From: Rickettsia typhi
GTDB lineage: Bacteria > Pseudomonadota > Alphaproteobacteria > Rickettsiales > Deianiraeaceae
Reading direction: 5' to 3'
DNA length: 64,000 nt
Assembly (NCBI GenBank): GCA_945898725.1
Contig: CAMDIK010000003.1
Coordinates: 1-64,000, forward strand
The notes below the pieces were generated by a model. That model was not told the origin of the DNA, searched no databases, and saw only the letters and a list, made by a program, of their open reading frames with translations. Shown here in pieces: positions 41,052-53,600 of this stretch. The stretch's first letter is position 1. Every line of letters starts with the position of its first letter. The position numbers were made by a program, and so were the translations under genes.

Positions 41052-43652
41052 TCAAGTATATTTTGGTATTTTTAATACATTATCCCTGTACTGCTTTACC
41101 TGTTCCAGGTTATATGCATATTGCATATTTCGCACATTTCCCCCGCCAGCCCATGAAATTTGCAGTGGTGAAAATTTATCTTGCTCCACAACATCACGCC
41201 CAATAACAACGAAAATTGCCGTACATCTTTCAATGTTATCATTAGAAAAATCTAACGTACAACTGCCCGAACCTGAAACCGCTGTTTGTTTTGCATTGGC
41301 AAAATTTGCAGTCACTTTTGACTGGTTTATAGATAAATTTAGCATTGCCTCATCAAATGTTATCGACCCAGACTGCACAATTGCGTCAATATTTGCAGTT
41401 TTCATGGCTTTAAAATTGAATAGCGTGTCGCTTAGTTTTTGTAAATTGCACGAATTAACCGTGTAGCGGTATATTTTTCCATTAAAATTACCCGACAAAG
41501 ACTTTAAATATTCCTGCCCGGAAAAGCCACTAAAATTAACTGTACCGGCAAGATTTAACACTCCATTTAACGGAAAATCACCATGAGACTTGAACATGTC
41601 GCGCAAATTTAGTGAATTTATTCCAATGCCAAGGTTGGCAATTGTCTTGGAAATTAAGGAAATATTCCCATTTACCTTAATTTTATTCTCTTTGTACATT
41701 AAGCTTGCATCAGAAAAAGATAGCATTCCATTGTCAATTTTCCCGTTTACAGCAATATCATGGTAATCTGTGCCAGTGTCTCCTATTGTAAGGTTAATTT
41801 TCCCGTTAAAACCAGCCAAGGATGGCGGCACCAGCATTAATTCTTGGATTTTAGAATTTGGGTAAAGTATGCCCAGAATTTCTTGAAACTTCACCCGCTC
41901 CACCTTGCCGGATATGTCAATATTTGAAGCGGTATTGGTTGTAAATGTTATATTCGCCACCATGTTGCCGGAAAGTAAATCTGAATCAAAATTTTGCAAA
42001 CTTAAAGCTCTATTTTTAGCGCTATTAGCGTATATCATCTCTCCGGCATTGAGTGTATGATTGTTAAATTTACAATTTTTTATAGTAATTTTAGCTGTAT
42101 TAGCTTTGTTATCCGTGGCAAATTCGTCGCCAGAGGTGTACATTAGCGCAGATTGCTTGATCTCCCCGGAATTTGCAATAAATTGTGGTATATTCCAGAT
42201 TTTTATCAGCGCATTTATGTCAATTATTTCCGCGATATTTACTCCATTAATCAGCAAATGTTCATCACAGTTTGCAGAGCATGAATTTGCCGTATATTCA
42301 ATAAATTTACCTTCAGAGATAGTGTATTTAATTTCAGATGGATAGTGAATTTCATTCTCATTTGCAATGGTAATTACAAGCCTTCCTAACACATTATTAC
42401 TGTTATTTAATAGCAAATTTTTCGACAAAATCTCAGGCGAAATGAACCCTGTGAGGCTTTGTAAATTAAGATTTGATACCTCGAAAACTTGATTATTTCC
42501 ATCGGTTTTAGATGTGGTTACTTCCCCGTTGTTGCTGGATTTTCCAGATATCTGTAGCGTATTATCGCCCTTATTATAATGCCCTGTTAAGTTTGTGAAA
42601 ATATCATGGTTATTAATTGAAATTTTTTCCGTTAGAACCTTTATGTTATAAGGGGTTTGAAAGTATTTTTTAAACAAATTAGTAAAGGAAATTCTATTAC
42701 TGGAGGTTGTTTTTTGTGGCTCGGTTGATGGATAATTTAGGTTAATATCTTTCGCAGAAAAGACCATTTCACCATCTTGCATGGCGATATTGCCATTTAC
42801 AATTCCTGAAATATTTCCTGAAATTACTGGGGTTTCCAGGTTATTTGTATCTGTTTGTAGTGTAATTTCCGCATTTCCATTAAATAAATTTGATATAGTA
42901 TTTTTGCAAAACGCCGAAGTGCACAAACCTTCGCGCACAAATGTTGCAAAATCGGGTGATTTTAGTTGAAATATCTCTAAATTATTGCGCTTATTGTAGG
43001 TAATTGTTGTGGTATCCAGGGTTGCATCTGCCTTTACCCCTGCTTCATTTTGAGAAAAATTAATCACCATGTCGTGATTGTCAAAATTCCCTGATATAGC
43101 ATACTGCCTTGCAAATAAATTTTTATAAATATTAAAATCTACATTCTCAATATGTAGCTGGTTTTTCGCAAAAATATTTATAATGTCCTCATCATTTACG
43201 GCGTCTTTTTTACCTAATTCCAGTATTTGCTCTGAATCAATCTGGTGTATGTCAATTGTGCAATCTTTACCCAAAATGCTAATATCGCTTGAATTATCGT
43301 TTAAATCTGCGTGAAATATATCCAATATTTCCGATTGCTTTTTGCTAGTGATAATATATAATTCACACCCATTGAGCGTGGTATTTTTACCCCCAAACAT
43401 ACTAACTCCAATTTTATTTGACCTCAGAATTACGTATGCATCGTCTGTATATTTGCTTATATATGCAAAATTATTCACAAAATATTGCCTGGAAAAAAGA
43501 TTAATATAGCCGTATTCCGAAATTGTAATGGGCTTTATATTTGTTTTGTATAAAATTTTCTGGGGAATAAAGCTAAAAGGTACTAAAGATAATAACAATA
43601 TTATCACCACCAAACCTACTATATAAATTCCAATTTGAATGAGGTATTTCAT
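41052..43652 (-). CDS. AsmA-like envelope protein
   Basis: Single N-terminal TM, about 860 aa beta-rich, AsmA-like C-terminal SGNFNGKIYRYTVNSCNLQKL...GSGSCTLDFSND. Confidence 0.65.
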   Translation of the reverse strand: MKYLIQIGIYIVGLVVIILLLSLVPFSFIPQKILYKTNIKPITISEYGYINLFSRQYFVNNFAYISKYTDDAYVILRSNKIGVSMFGGKNTTLNGCELYIITSKKQSEILDIFHADLNDNSSDISILGKDCTIDIHQIDSEQILELGKKDAVNDEDIINIFAKNQLHIENVDFNIYKNLFARQYAISGNFDNHDMVINFSQNEAGVKADATLDTTTITYNKRNNLEIFQLKSPDFATFVREGLCTSAFCKNTISNLFNGNAEITLQTDTNNLETPVISGNISGIVNGNIAMQDGEMVFSAKDINLNYPSTEPQKTTSSNRISFTNLFKKYFQTPYNIKVLTEKISINNHDIFTNLTGHYNKGDNTLQISGKSSNNGEVTTSKTDGNNQVFEVSNLNLQSLTGFISPEILSKNLLLNNSNNVLGRLVITIANENEIHYPSEIKYTISEGKFIEYTANSCSANCDEHLLINGVNIAEIIDINALIKIWNIPQFIANSGEIKQSALMYTSGDEFATDNKANTAKITIKNCKFNNHTLNAGEMIYANSAKNRALSLQNFDSDLLSGNMVANITFTTNTASNIDISGKVERVKFQEILGILYPNSKIQELMLVPPSLAGFNGKINLTIGDTGTDYHDIAVNGKIDNGMLSFSDASLMYKENKIKVNGNISLISKTIANLGIGINSLNLRDMFKSHGDFPLNGVLNLAGTVNFSGFSGQEYLKSLSGNFNGKIYRYTVNSCNLQKLSDTLFNFKAMKTANIDAIVQSGSITFDEAMLNLSINQSKVTANFANAKQTAVSGSGSCTLDFSNDNIERCTAIFVVIGRDVVEQDKFSPLQISWAGGGNVRNMQYAYNLEQVKQYRDNVLKIPKYT

Positions 43653-43653
43653 G

Positions 43654-44436
43654 TTAAATTTTCTTTAGCAAAAAACTATTCCACATGCTAAGCATAATAT
43701 ATATTAGCATTACAAGCCCCAAGGTTAGCACAAATTCCGTTATGCCATACATATAAAGCATTGCAATCATTGCGGGAATTAGCACGGCAGATACTTTTTT
43801 GATTGTGCGCTGCGGGATGCTTTTTAGGGCAATAATTGGTATAGTGCTGATGCCAAGGTAGCAAATAATTAGATAATAAAGCGAAAGCGCAACTCTAAAC
43901 GGGTATAGTCCAATTAAATAACCAACCGAATAGTGGCACATTTCGGTTTCTAAATATTGCGTGCACAAATTTATTTCCAAGGTTGCAAACAGCGCGATTG
44001 GTAATATGATTAAAAATCCAAACATTGGCGCAGGAATTCCAACGAAATATTTCTCTAAATTCACCCCTTTGTACTCTTTTACATTGAGTATCTGCAGGGC
44101 GTTGTATCTTGCAAGGCGAAAAATTAATGCGCAAACAATCAAGCCACATAAGATTATTCCAACAGATCGAAGATCTGATAATAGCCATAAATAGCTGCAA
44201 ATTGCCGGGAAAATTCCAAATGCAAAAGCATCGCACAACGAGTCAACTTGCCCGCCAAATACGCTAACAGCTTTTAATTTTCGTGCAATAAATCCGTCTA
44301 AAAAGTCTACAATACACATTGTAATTATAATAATAAAAACAATGTTATATTCTCCGTATATGGTGTGTTTTATACCGAAAAAGCCCAAGATTACACTAAT
44401 TAAGCTTATAAATGTTGGAATGTATGAAGTTGGCAT
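43654..44436 (-). CDS. pssA: CDP-diacylglycerol-serine O-phosphatidyltransferase
   Basis: CDP-alcohol phosphatidyltransferase motif DFLDGFIARKLKAVSVFGGQVDSLCDAFAFG. Confidence 0.9.
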   Translation of the reverse strand: MPTSYIPTFISLISVILGFFGIKHTIYGEYNIVFIIIITMCIVDFLDGFIARKLKAVSVFGGQVDSLCDAFAFGIFPAICSYLWLLSDLRSVGIILCGLIVCALIFRLARYNALQILNVKEYKGVNLEKYFVGIPAPMFGFLIILPIALFATLEINLCTQYLETEMCHYSVGYLIGLYPFRVALSLYYLIICYLGISTIPIIALKSIPQRTIKKVSAVLIPAMIAMLYMYGITEFVLTLGLVMLIYIMLSMWNSFLLKKI

Positions 44437-44453
44437 GGAAGTAAGTAAACGGT

Positions 44454-44768
44454 TTAATTTGTTTTAGTTTTTGGTGTTGACGACTGTATGCTTTTAGAAT
44501 TATTCGCATTGGACGCATTTTTTATTGCATATTCAGCAAGTTCGGGGAAATCTACATTATTTTCCATTGCCAAGGCATATATTTTTACAAGTGATTGCAT
44601 GATATTTTCCGGAACTCTTCCACCACGAGTTTTTCCAAGTGATTCTGACTGAAAATGCAAAGGATGATGCTCTGGGTCTGGGTACCCTATTTGCAAAATA
44701 ACGCTATACTTTGCCCCGCTGAAATCGCATAATGCAGAAAAAGATCTAATACTACCCATAAAGCACAT
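44454..44768 (-). CDS. DUF2610-like protein
   Basis: CDFSGAKYSVILQIGYPDPEHHPLHFQSESLGKTRGGRVPENIMQSLVKI resembles the DUF2610 family known from Rickettsiales. Confidence 0.7.
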   Translation of the reverse strand: MCFMGSIRSFSALCDFSGAKYSVILQIGYPDPEHHPLHFQSESLGKTRGGRVPENIMQSLVKIYALAMENNVDFPELAEYAIKNASNANNSKSIQSSTPKTKTN

Positions 44769-44819
44769 TATAAATGTATACTGTATTATAGTAGCGGGTA
44801 TTTTATTACTTTCAAGAGT

Positions 44820-45173
44820 TTATTTTTTTGATTTCATGATCAATAATTTTTCCAATGCAATTTCAAGCATTTTTTTACGCCCCTCATAAACGTGTTTTAA
44901 ATGGTCAATTTCAGTGTCTGATATACATGTATTACTGTTGTAGTGTTTGATAATTTTTGGAAATTTAATAACATTTCCAATCATTATACGTTGTTTTGAA
45001 CCTGAATGTGATGCTAAAGTATCTATATTTCCACAGAGGTACTGCTGTGTTCTAACAGCTCTTTTGCTAACAATTTCGTCAAATGCAATTTTAATTCTTT
45101 CAGACTGTTTGCCGGTTGTAACCCCTATATTCTGATTGGTAATCTTTGGAAATTGGATAATTTGGCACGACAT
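44820..45173 (-). CDS. Hypothetical 117-aa protein
   Basis: ORF behind a perfect consensus promoter; no family recognised. Confidence 0.6.
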   Translation of the reverse strand: MSCQIIQFPKITNQNIGVTTGKQSERIKIAFDEIVSKRAVRTQQYLCGNIDTLASHSGSKQRIMIGNVIKFPKIIKHYNSNTCISDTEIDHLKHVYEGRKKMLEIALEKLLIMKSKK

Positions 45174-45206
45174 TTTTCAAACAAACAGACTTACAAGTAA
45201 TACAAT

Positions 45207-45235
45207 TTATTATACTGTATTTTAAGTGTAATGTC
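45207..45235 (-). promoter_or_regulatory. Perfect consensus sigma70 promoter (TTGACA-N17-TATAAT)
   Basis: Plus-strand ATTATA (45207) and TGTCAA (45230) separated by 17 nt. Confidence 0.8.
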
Positions 45236-45270
45236 AAGAACAATCGTGAAAAGTCCTGCAAAAAAAGTGC

Positions 45271-45299
45271 TTGACAATTAGATTTTATAAGACATAAAT
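45271..45299 (+). promoter_or_regulatory. Putative promoter for rpsU (TTGACA ... CATAAAT)
   Basis: Perfect -35, near-consensus -10. Confidence 0.55.
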
Positions 45300-45322
45300 A
45301 GATCTAAGTAGTATTTTTTCAT

Positions 45323-45640
45323 ATGTCAAAAGTAATTCACAATAGATCACAAGAACAAGATAGATCTGTTCGCGATGTTGATCAGTTAATTCGCTCGTTG
45401 CGCTTATTGATGTCTAAAAGTGGTATATTTGGTATTTTGAAGGAAAAAATGCATTATACTCCTGCTATTAAACGCAGAAAAGCGAAAAAAAAGAAAGCTA
45501 TGATGCGTAAAAATAATGCAAAAAAAGTTAAAAATTCAATAGTAAACAACGGCGTGGAAAGCAGAGTTGGGAAATTCCAAATTGTAACCAATAACCCTGC
45601 CGGCGAAGCTGATTTTAATACTGGAAGTTTTAATAAATAA
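45323..45640 (+). CDS. rpsU: 30S ribosomal protein S21-like
   Basis: VDQLIRSLRLLMSKSGIFGILKEKMHYTPAIKRRKAKKKKAMMRK. Confidence 0.75.
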   Translation: MSKVIHNRSQEQDRSVRDVDQLIRSLRLLMSKSGIFGILKEKMHYTPAIKRRKAKKKKAMMRKNNAKKVKNSIVNNGVESRVGKFQIVTNNPAGEADFNTGSFNK

Positions 45641-45646
45641 TACAAT

Positions 45647-45964
45647 ATGCCAGAGGTTCAACCTTCAGTTCGTCAGAGAAAAATTTCTGAATTATTAAGG
45701 CGCGAAATCTCTACTTGCCTGCAAAGAAATTTTGCACTTGAAAACGGTGCAATGCTTTACTGCGCTTCGGCTAGAGTCACAAAAGATTTGAAGTCTGCAG
45801 ACATATTCCTTGTATTATCCAAGCTCGACAAACTTGAGGATAAATCGGAAAATTATAAGAAAATTCATCCAAGTGAAGACTTTAAATATCTAATTAAAAC
45901 CTGGATCGCGCAGAACACAGCACTGAAAAGCGTGCCCGCGTTGCACTTCTATCAAGTAGAATAA
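45647..45964 (+). CDS. rbfA: Ribosome-binding factor A
   Basis: RQRKISELLRREISTCL...ARVTKDLKSADIFLV...LKSVPALHFYQVE. Confidence 0.82.
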   Translation: MPEVQPSVRQRKISELLRREISTCLQRNFALENGAMLYCASARVTKDLKSADIFLVLSKLDKLEDKSENYKKIHPSEDFKYLIKTWIAQNTALKSVPALHFYQVE

Positions 45965-47142
45965 TTAACCTGAATTTTGTTGATCTCCTTAACCAGTTTT
46001 TTCACAATTGCAAGCTCGGTGCTTACATTTTCCACACACTCAAGAAAATCTCGATCCAAGTCCATTTGCTGCAAAATTCCATGAAATTCATCACTGGAAA
46101 TAATGTCAATTTGCTTCATTATATTCACTGAACTTGGGTATTTAATCTGTAAAATCTGCGGCATTTTCTTCGCATTATAAGTGTTGGTTTCGTAATAAAT
46201 AAAGACGGGGTGCGTGATAATTTTCGCCAAATTATCGGTAAATACTGAAGATTTTAGATATTCCTCCGGTGAAATGTGCTTGACATAATCCGCAAGCGCG
46301 CCGGCAAGTAGTAGCGGAAAATTCGCACTATCGCTACACTGCATATCATACCCTACGCCATCTAAAATGCTAGTAATTTCCGTGATTTTTTCACTATTAA
46401 TCTGACTGCGAAGATGAAAAAAATCCATCAACTCACGATGCAAAGCTGGGCTGGCTTTTTTTGGAAAAGACGTCAAATCAGCGAAATTATCACGATTAAT
46501 ACACATCAAGGCAATGCAAGACGGGTCAAGCTTTCGGGTTGGCGCAATTGTGCTGTGACTTATTATATTTTTGATATTTGGGTAAATTTCAAGTAAATTA
46601 TCTATCAATATTTGCAGGGATTGCTCCTGCGTGTAAGTTACAATATTGCCGTCCGGGGTGAGAATTTCCACCCCAATTGTCACGGGATTTAGGCTTTTAA
46701 CTTGCTCAATTCCGTAATTTGGTATGCCAATTTTGTTAAGATTTTTAAAGCTACTGGTGCCCGCGTGAAATGCCATAAATTCAACTGGTATTAGCAAATA
46801 TACAATGCCGTCTGTGTCAATAATGAAATGTGCACTCACCCCAAAATTGTGATAAAGCTCAATGGCTGCAGGGATATTTTTCGCTTTTGTGGTATGTAAA
46901 ATAATCGTATTAACCTGGCTTACGGTTACTTTGTGTAATTTTGATTTGCTATATTTTACCTCACGTTCTTGAAAAATTTTAGCACCATTTACACTTGAAA
47001 GAAAAAATGTCTCACTATTTCTATCATTTGACTGCAACATCATATAGCGTGCAGAGGAAAGACCGCGCATTTTACCAAGTAATTCCGAGGTTTTAAAGAG
47101 TTTCAGCTCTACAAGATCATTTAGTCCAAGTTTGGGTGACAT
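45952..47142 (-). CDS. N-acetylmuramoyl-L-alanine amidase (Amidase_2/PGRP type) with N- and C-terminal extensions
   Basis: NTIILHTT, FGVSAHFIIDTDGIVYLLIP, FHAGTSSF, IISHSTIAPTRKLDPS zinc-amidase pattern. Confidence 0.85.
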   Translation of the reverse strand: MSPKLGLNDLVELKLFKTSELLGKMRGLSSARYMMLQSNDRNSETFFLSSVNGAKIFQEREVKYSKSKLHKVTVSQVNTIILHTTKAKNIPAAIELYHNFGVSAHFIIDTDGIVYLLIPVEFMAFHAGTSSFKNLNKIGIPNYGIEQVKSLNPVTIGVEILTPDGNIVTYTQEQSLQILIDNLLEIYPNIKNIISHSTIAPTRKLDPSCIALMCINRDNFADLTSFPKKASPALHRELMDFFHLRSQINSEKITEITSILDGVGYDMQCSDSANFPLLLAGALADYVKHISPEEYLKSSVFTDNLAKIITHPVFIYYETNTYNAKKMPQILQIKYPSSVNIMKQIDIISSDEFHGILQQMDLDRDFLECVENVSTELAIVKKLVKEINKIQVNYST

Positions 47143-47143
47143 T

Positions 47144-47335
47144 TTAATTTCCTCTAGGTGTTTTTTTGAAAATTGGCGGGGTGAATTTCTGACCCTGATT
47201 AGGTTTTATACCCTTGTTACCGCCTTTTGCCTGATTTTTAAACGGGTTACTACCCTGCATAAATTGCTTTGGCTTTTGCGGAGCATCTTCTATCTTTCCA
47301 CTTTGCGTTGAATTTGCTGTATCATCATTAGACAT
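47144..47335 (-). CDS. Hypothetical 63-aa basic disordered protein, adjacent to amidase
   Basis: Stop lies at the amidase start; Gln/Asn/Lys/Pro-rich. Confidence 0.45.
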   Translation of the reverse strand: MSNDDTANSTQSGKIEDAPQKPKQFMQGSNPFKNQAKGGNKGIKPNQGQKFTPPIFKKTPRGN

Positions 47336-47656
47336 ATCAATATACGTAAAAACACACTCTGAATATTATATATACAAATCTAATTTGCAAGTAGTTTGTT
47401 AAAAAAACGGTAATTATATACTTCTTAAGAATATTGCAACAATATAAAATATATCTAAAGCTAAACTCATTTACTATTTTTGCATATGTTTTTCACTCGC
47501 TCAGGCTTTATATATCATATATTTTAAGTAAAACATAATTTTTCAAGAACTTTTTGGTTAAAGTTGCATATAACCATCTTAAGACTTGGAAAAAAAACTT
47601 GCAAATAAAATTACACCCTATATATTCGAGTTACTTATTTTAATATTGCGGAGTGT

Positions 47657-50600
47657 ATGAGTAATGCCAATGCAACAAACATTGCTAACTTTTTCAACAC
47701 CATTAGGTCTATTGAAACATTTTCAGCGCCTGGTAATGATGACACCACTAAAGGCAAAATTATAGGTGGGCTGCAAAAAGACGCCTTCCCAAGTTCTTAT
47801 GAAAACTATACGTATGCCAATGATTCCACAAGCGGAACTAAAGGTGCGGCGAATATTTCCGGAGATGGAAGAATGACGCCTGGAAGTTATCAGGTTGATT
47901 TAGCAAATTTGAATGGCACATATGCCACATATACAAGTTCTGCAGGAAGTACTTACGCCAGTGGTGCTAAAGAAATATTTTTTACCCAGAATGCTCTAAA
48001 TGTATTTTTCAAGATTGCAGTCAACAGTTCCGGGGCAATAACATCAATAGAAAAAGAAGCAGCAAGTATATTGTTACACAATGTTAGCATTGCAAATAGC
48101 ACAGACTGGTCTAGCACGAACAATCCGTTGATAGGGCAAAATATTGCCAATTTTGGCAAAGAACAATGGAGTTTATATTTAGCTGGAAGATTGGCAGCAG
48201 ATACCAATGCAGCTCTAGGAGGGGACACAAGAGTTGTTCCCAATTCTTTATTAAAGATGGTTGAAGCGGCGCAATTGCAAGCCTCGCAAAGATTTGTTGT
48301 GGAATCTTTTGCGCAGTCTTATAGTGCTAATACTAATAATGTTACAGACTATGGAACCACTGGATGGGCCAAGGTAGAGGCTTTATATGGCAGTAAATTG
48401 GTTTTTACATCTCATAATACAGCATTAGGTGTCAATAAAGGTGATCAATTTTATGGAACATTTAATAGCTCATTCCTAAGCGGCGTTATGTATGTAAAGG
48501 GCGCTTTTGGCAATGAAGGTAGGAGTTTTGCAAAGGCTTTGGTTGCTGCAAATGCAAGCCGAGGTAGTGCTATTACAATTGGCACATCCATTGCAACTGT
48601 TACATGGAATGGATCTGAATATATTGTAAGCACAACCCTTGTTAACGTTAACGATGGATATCCATCTGGTTGGAGTTACGGAGCTTTGCTTTCGCAGTAT
48701 AATCTTGGAGATATGACTGCAGCAAATTTTGGATATGACAATACTACATTTGCACAAGGTTATACTTTAAACCCAAGCACTGAAAGCATTAGCGCCACCG
48801 CAACATTAACATCTGACAATAACAACACCATAGTTACTGCATATAATGCGGGTTATTCCAGTCTGGAGACTGGTAAAACACTTACCATTTCCGGAAATGA
48901 TACCTACTATGTTCAACCATCCAGCGCTATTGCAACATCTACCGTTGACGTAACAGGGTATGACAAGGAAGGTGATGGGTGGTTTGCAACAAATTACACT
49001 CAAAGCGGTCAATACAATCTAGGTACATCATCGCCATTTACATCATTTGATGCATTAAAATCTACATTGTACGCTGTTTATTGGAGTGGAGAGAAGTATG
49101 ATATACGCACTACTGTAAAAATTTTCAATACTGATGGATCTTTTAATGCTGATTTTACCAATCTCTCTCTCACGCAGCAATTTAGCATTGCATCAGATTC
49201 TGACACCAATGCCGATAATGGATATTATTTCACAATTATATCTAACAATCTTCTAAGCAAGAATGCATTAGCATCAAGAGTAGCGGATACATCTATACTA
49301 ACTGCTGCAGATATTCAAAATTTGTTTAAATTTGAAGCTGTTGCCACTACCCCCACTAGCGGAACGGGAATTATTAACGCCTCAAGCTCCACAGGAAGTC
49401 TTGCAATATCAGTTGATAGCACAATTAATAAAGTTTTATTTGGAGCGGGAAAGAATGTTATTTATGATAATAATACCACTGCTACAACCTATATAGCCCC
49501 AACAAGTATGACTTCCGGCGCTATTACTATACAAGATTTTGATATAGGTTTAGACAGACTTGACTTAAGCAAGTTTTCATATCTTTCCAACTTACAAGTT
49601 ACAAGTGATGTATTTAATATCCAGTCTGACGCAGCCAACAGCGCGGTAAGTGGTGCATATAAAAATTATGCATATAACGCCAAAGTCTCTTTTATAGCAG
49701 ATAGTAAAAGTTATATTATTAATGTTGGTACAAATTCTGATACAAATTATGGTGATAATTTTGCGCAATATCTAATAGACAGCATTGACAAACCTTCTGT
49801 GTCGTATAAAGATTGGTTTACATTTACGAAATCAACCCTTTCGGCGTATAGTGAAGATAATAGTGCTGTGATCACAGATGGTATTGTGATTGGTACTTTT
49901 ACAGTCAGTGACACAGGGGTAACCATAACAGCGGCAGATATTGGCATTACAAATAAATCCACCGGCAGCACCAAAGATGTTCAATACAGTGTAGTAAAAA
50001 ATGATACAAGCTTTAATGTAGTAGCAACATTCCCAAAAAATTACCATACATCTGGTAATTCAGAGGCGTTAAATTTTGCCCTAGAGTACAAAGGCAGCTC
50101 TACAGTGCGATCAAATAGCATTATTATTAATTCTGTAAATGATTTGCCAGTTTGGACGACGCTTCCAAGCATTTCCGGATTAGAAGATGTTCCTATTACT
50201 TTTAATATTTTCCCATATATTAGCGATGCAGATAACCCAGACTCGCAGTTAAGTTTCACCTTTAGCGTGATAGACTCTAAAAGTGTAGCTATATCAGGCG
50301 CAAAGGTGAGTGTTGATTCCACAGGAAAAGCCACTCTCACCCTCCCACAAGACTGGAATGGGGTAGGAAGCTTGGTTATTACAGCAAAAGATCCATTCGG
50401 AACGAGTGTGGACAGCAAGATTAGTTTTACTATTGCTTCAGTGGTTGATAACAAGTTTACCGTTGCAGTGGAAAATACAGTAATTAATGGCAGGGCAAGG
50501 ATGTTAAATGACAATAGTCAGGCAATTCAATTTTCTTTATTTGATATAGATAAATTAAATTTTGATACAAGTGGTAATTTTAAATCTAGCGCTTATATGC

Positions 50601-53600
50601 TACTGGATGAAACAGGTAAGGATGTCTCGCGCGATTATAACATGACTAGCGCAGCAGGCTCAACCAGTGGTACCTATATTATTTCCTTTGTAAATAAATA
50701 TACCTATAATAATGGTGATACCAAAAGCTTAACATTCAAAGTTGGCATGGAAATGGATGCATCTTTGCAGGTGCAGGCTTCTGTAAATTTATTGTTTGGG
50801 CAGAAAAAGTTTTTGGAATATTCTAAAACCTTCTCATCTGATCGTATTTTATCGCGTACTAGTGCATTTACTACATATGGAACTGACAGTCTTGGTAGTA
50901 GTGCAAAAATTTTTGTAAATGAAACTAGCAAGACTATAGATGCCAAAATTCAACCAATGTATGATGAAAATGGAAATGTTGCCATGTGGAGTAGTAAATA
51001 TTCAATTATAAATGCATACGACACATCAATGGAGTGGAGATTGGATGGTACTTATGTTAAATTTGATGGACTAATTGACGGTGGGGATGGTAAGGTTAAT
51101 ATCACATTTGCAGATGTTACTGGATATAGTAATAATGTTTTTTCATTGGAGTATAGTGTTAGTTCCACTGGAGAATGGGACACAATGGGTAAGAAAATTC
51201 TTTCAATATCTGGGGGTACTGGGAAGGATATTTTAGATTTATCTTCTACGAAATATTCCCTTGGCAGTGATGTAACGCTAAATGGTGGGGATGGTGATGA
51301 TATTCTAATTGGGGGTAAAGATGGTGGCACATTAAATGGTGACGCAGGTGATGATATTCTAATTGGGGGGACTGGTTCAGATACCTTCATAGGTGGGGAT
51401 GGTGCAGACATTATAACTGCAAGTACAGGGAGTGCAATTGTTAAATACGCTTCTTTGGCAGAATCAATTTTATCTAGCGCAGATGTTGTTAGCAACTTCA
51501 ACGCAAGCGCCGATTTAATTGATTTACAGGATATAAGTGATACTGATGTTTCAAATTATATTAATATCACCACCAGTACAAAGGGAAGTAGCACATTATG
51601 GATAGATTCAGACAAGAATAGCACCCAGGATGGTTCAGATTTTATTATTTATGTAACTGTGTCAAGCGCTGCTGCCTTGAGTATTTATAATATCAAATGT
51701 CAATCATCTGGCATTAAAATAGGTGACACACGTTATGGAACAATAAAAAATGATGAAATAATCGGCACACGTATGGTGGATATTATTAAAGCCGGCACAG
51801 GGAACGATACAATCAATGGTAAAAATGGAGATGATACGCTTTATGGTGAAAGTGGAGATGATACCATAAACGGAGATGCAGGGAATGATGTGCTATATGG
51901 AAACGAAGGGGATGATACAGTCAATGGAGGAGATGGGGATGATATACTTTATGGTGCAGAGGGTGTTGATATGCTTTATGGTGGATATGGGAATATCACA
52001 GATACGGAATACGATAATCGAATTGCAGAGGTAAATACATTTAAGTTTACCTCACTTGGCGATCTTAATGGTGATACTATTAACGACCTATGCAGTAAGG
52101 ATATTATCCAGCTTTCCACACTATCTGGCACTATTGCAATTTACAATGAGATTATCGATACTACAATGTACTTTAATATTAGTTTTAGTAATAATGGCAA
52201 GGTTTACACAATGAAGGCTATCGCGCTAGAATCCTTTATTTCTATGTTGACATTTTCCAGGCAAATTAAAATAGGAAAGAGCGTGACCCTCTCTGGCACC
52301 GTTGTTGCAGATATTATTTTTGGATTTGAAGGAAATGATACCCTATATGGCAATGAAGGGGATGATACCCTATATGGCAATGACGGAAATGATACCATAA
52401 ACGGAGATGCAGGGGATGATATAATATTCATTGAAAATGGAGAAGTTGTTGACGGAGGAAGCGGGGATGACTCTTTTTATTTTTTCGACAACGCAAGTCT
52501 TACGGGAAGTGGAGCTATTAACGGAGGAGAGGGAGATGATATAATGATTAACCACCATGCTTCTTTACAGATAAATATAGTAGGCGGAGAGGGAAATGAT
52601 ACGCTAACTGGCGGAGATGGGGATGATACGCTAACTGGAGATGCAGGCAATGATACAATAACTGGGGGAGAGGGAGATGATATAATAACCGGTGGAGCGG
52701 GAGATGATACGCTAAATGGAGATGCAGGCAATGATACAATAACTGGCGGAGAGGGAGATGATATAATAACCGGTGGAGCGGGAGATGATATAATAACCGG
52801 TGGAGCGGGAGATGATATTATATATGATGGCACGGGCGATGATATAGTTGATGCCGAAGATGGTGATGATATTATATATTTTGGCCTTGGTGATAATAAA
52901 ATTTACGGCGGCGCGGGAGATGATATAATATCAGCTGCCAGTTCCATGACTGACAATAGCCTGCTGGACATAGACGAGAGTGCTCCAAGTTCAAGCTCAA
53001 CATGGGGGACGAATATTATTTTCGGCGGCGCGGGAGATGATAAAATTACTGCATCTGGCGGTACAGATAAATTTTATTATACCGCTATAAGTGATAGCGT
53101 GTATCGCTCTACGAGCTACAGTGATATGATTTTTGATTTTGCACACAGCGTGGATAAAATCAATATTGCATTCTTACGAAAAACAGATGGTAGTTTTTTA
53201 GACGATGAAGATGTTCAGATAGATGAAGTAGATGTGGATAGCGATGGCGCAGATGATGATAAAATTATAAAAATTAACACAGATGATGACAGTGACTGGG
53301 AAATGCAGATCGTAATTATTAATGGCGTGGATATTGGCTTTGATGAAGATGATGATATTGTATATTCAGATACTGATATTGGCATACAAGATAATAATGC
53401 AGAATTTATAAATTATACAGTCGGAACTACCAGTTCAGACGTGCTAAATGGATTGGAAGGAAATGATTTACTAGATGGTGACGGCGGGGATGACACCTTA
53501 AGCGGGGGAGAGGGAGATGATATGATTATTGGAGGGGAAGGTGATGATATGATTATTGGAGGGGAAGGTGATGACACCTTTTATGTGATACACTCCGTTA

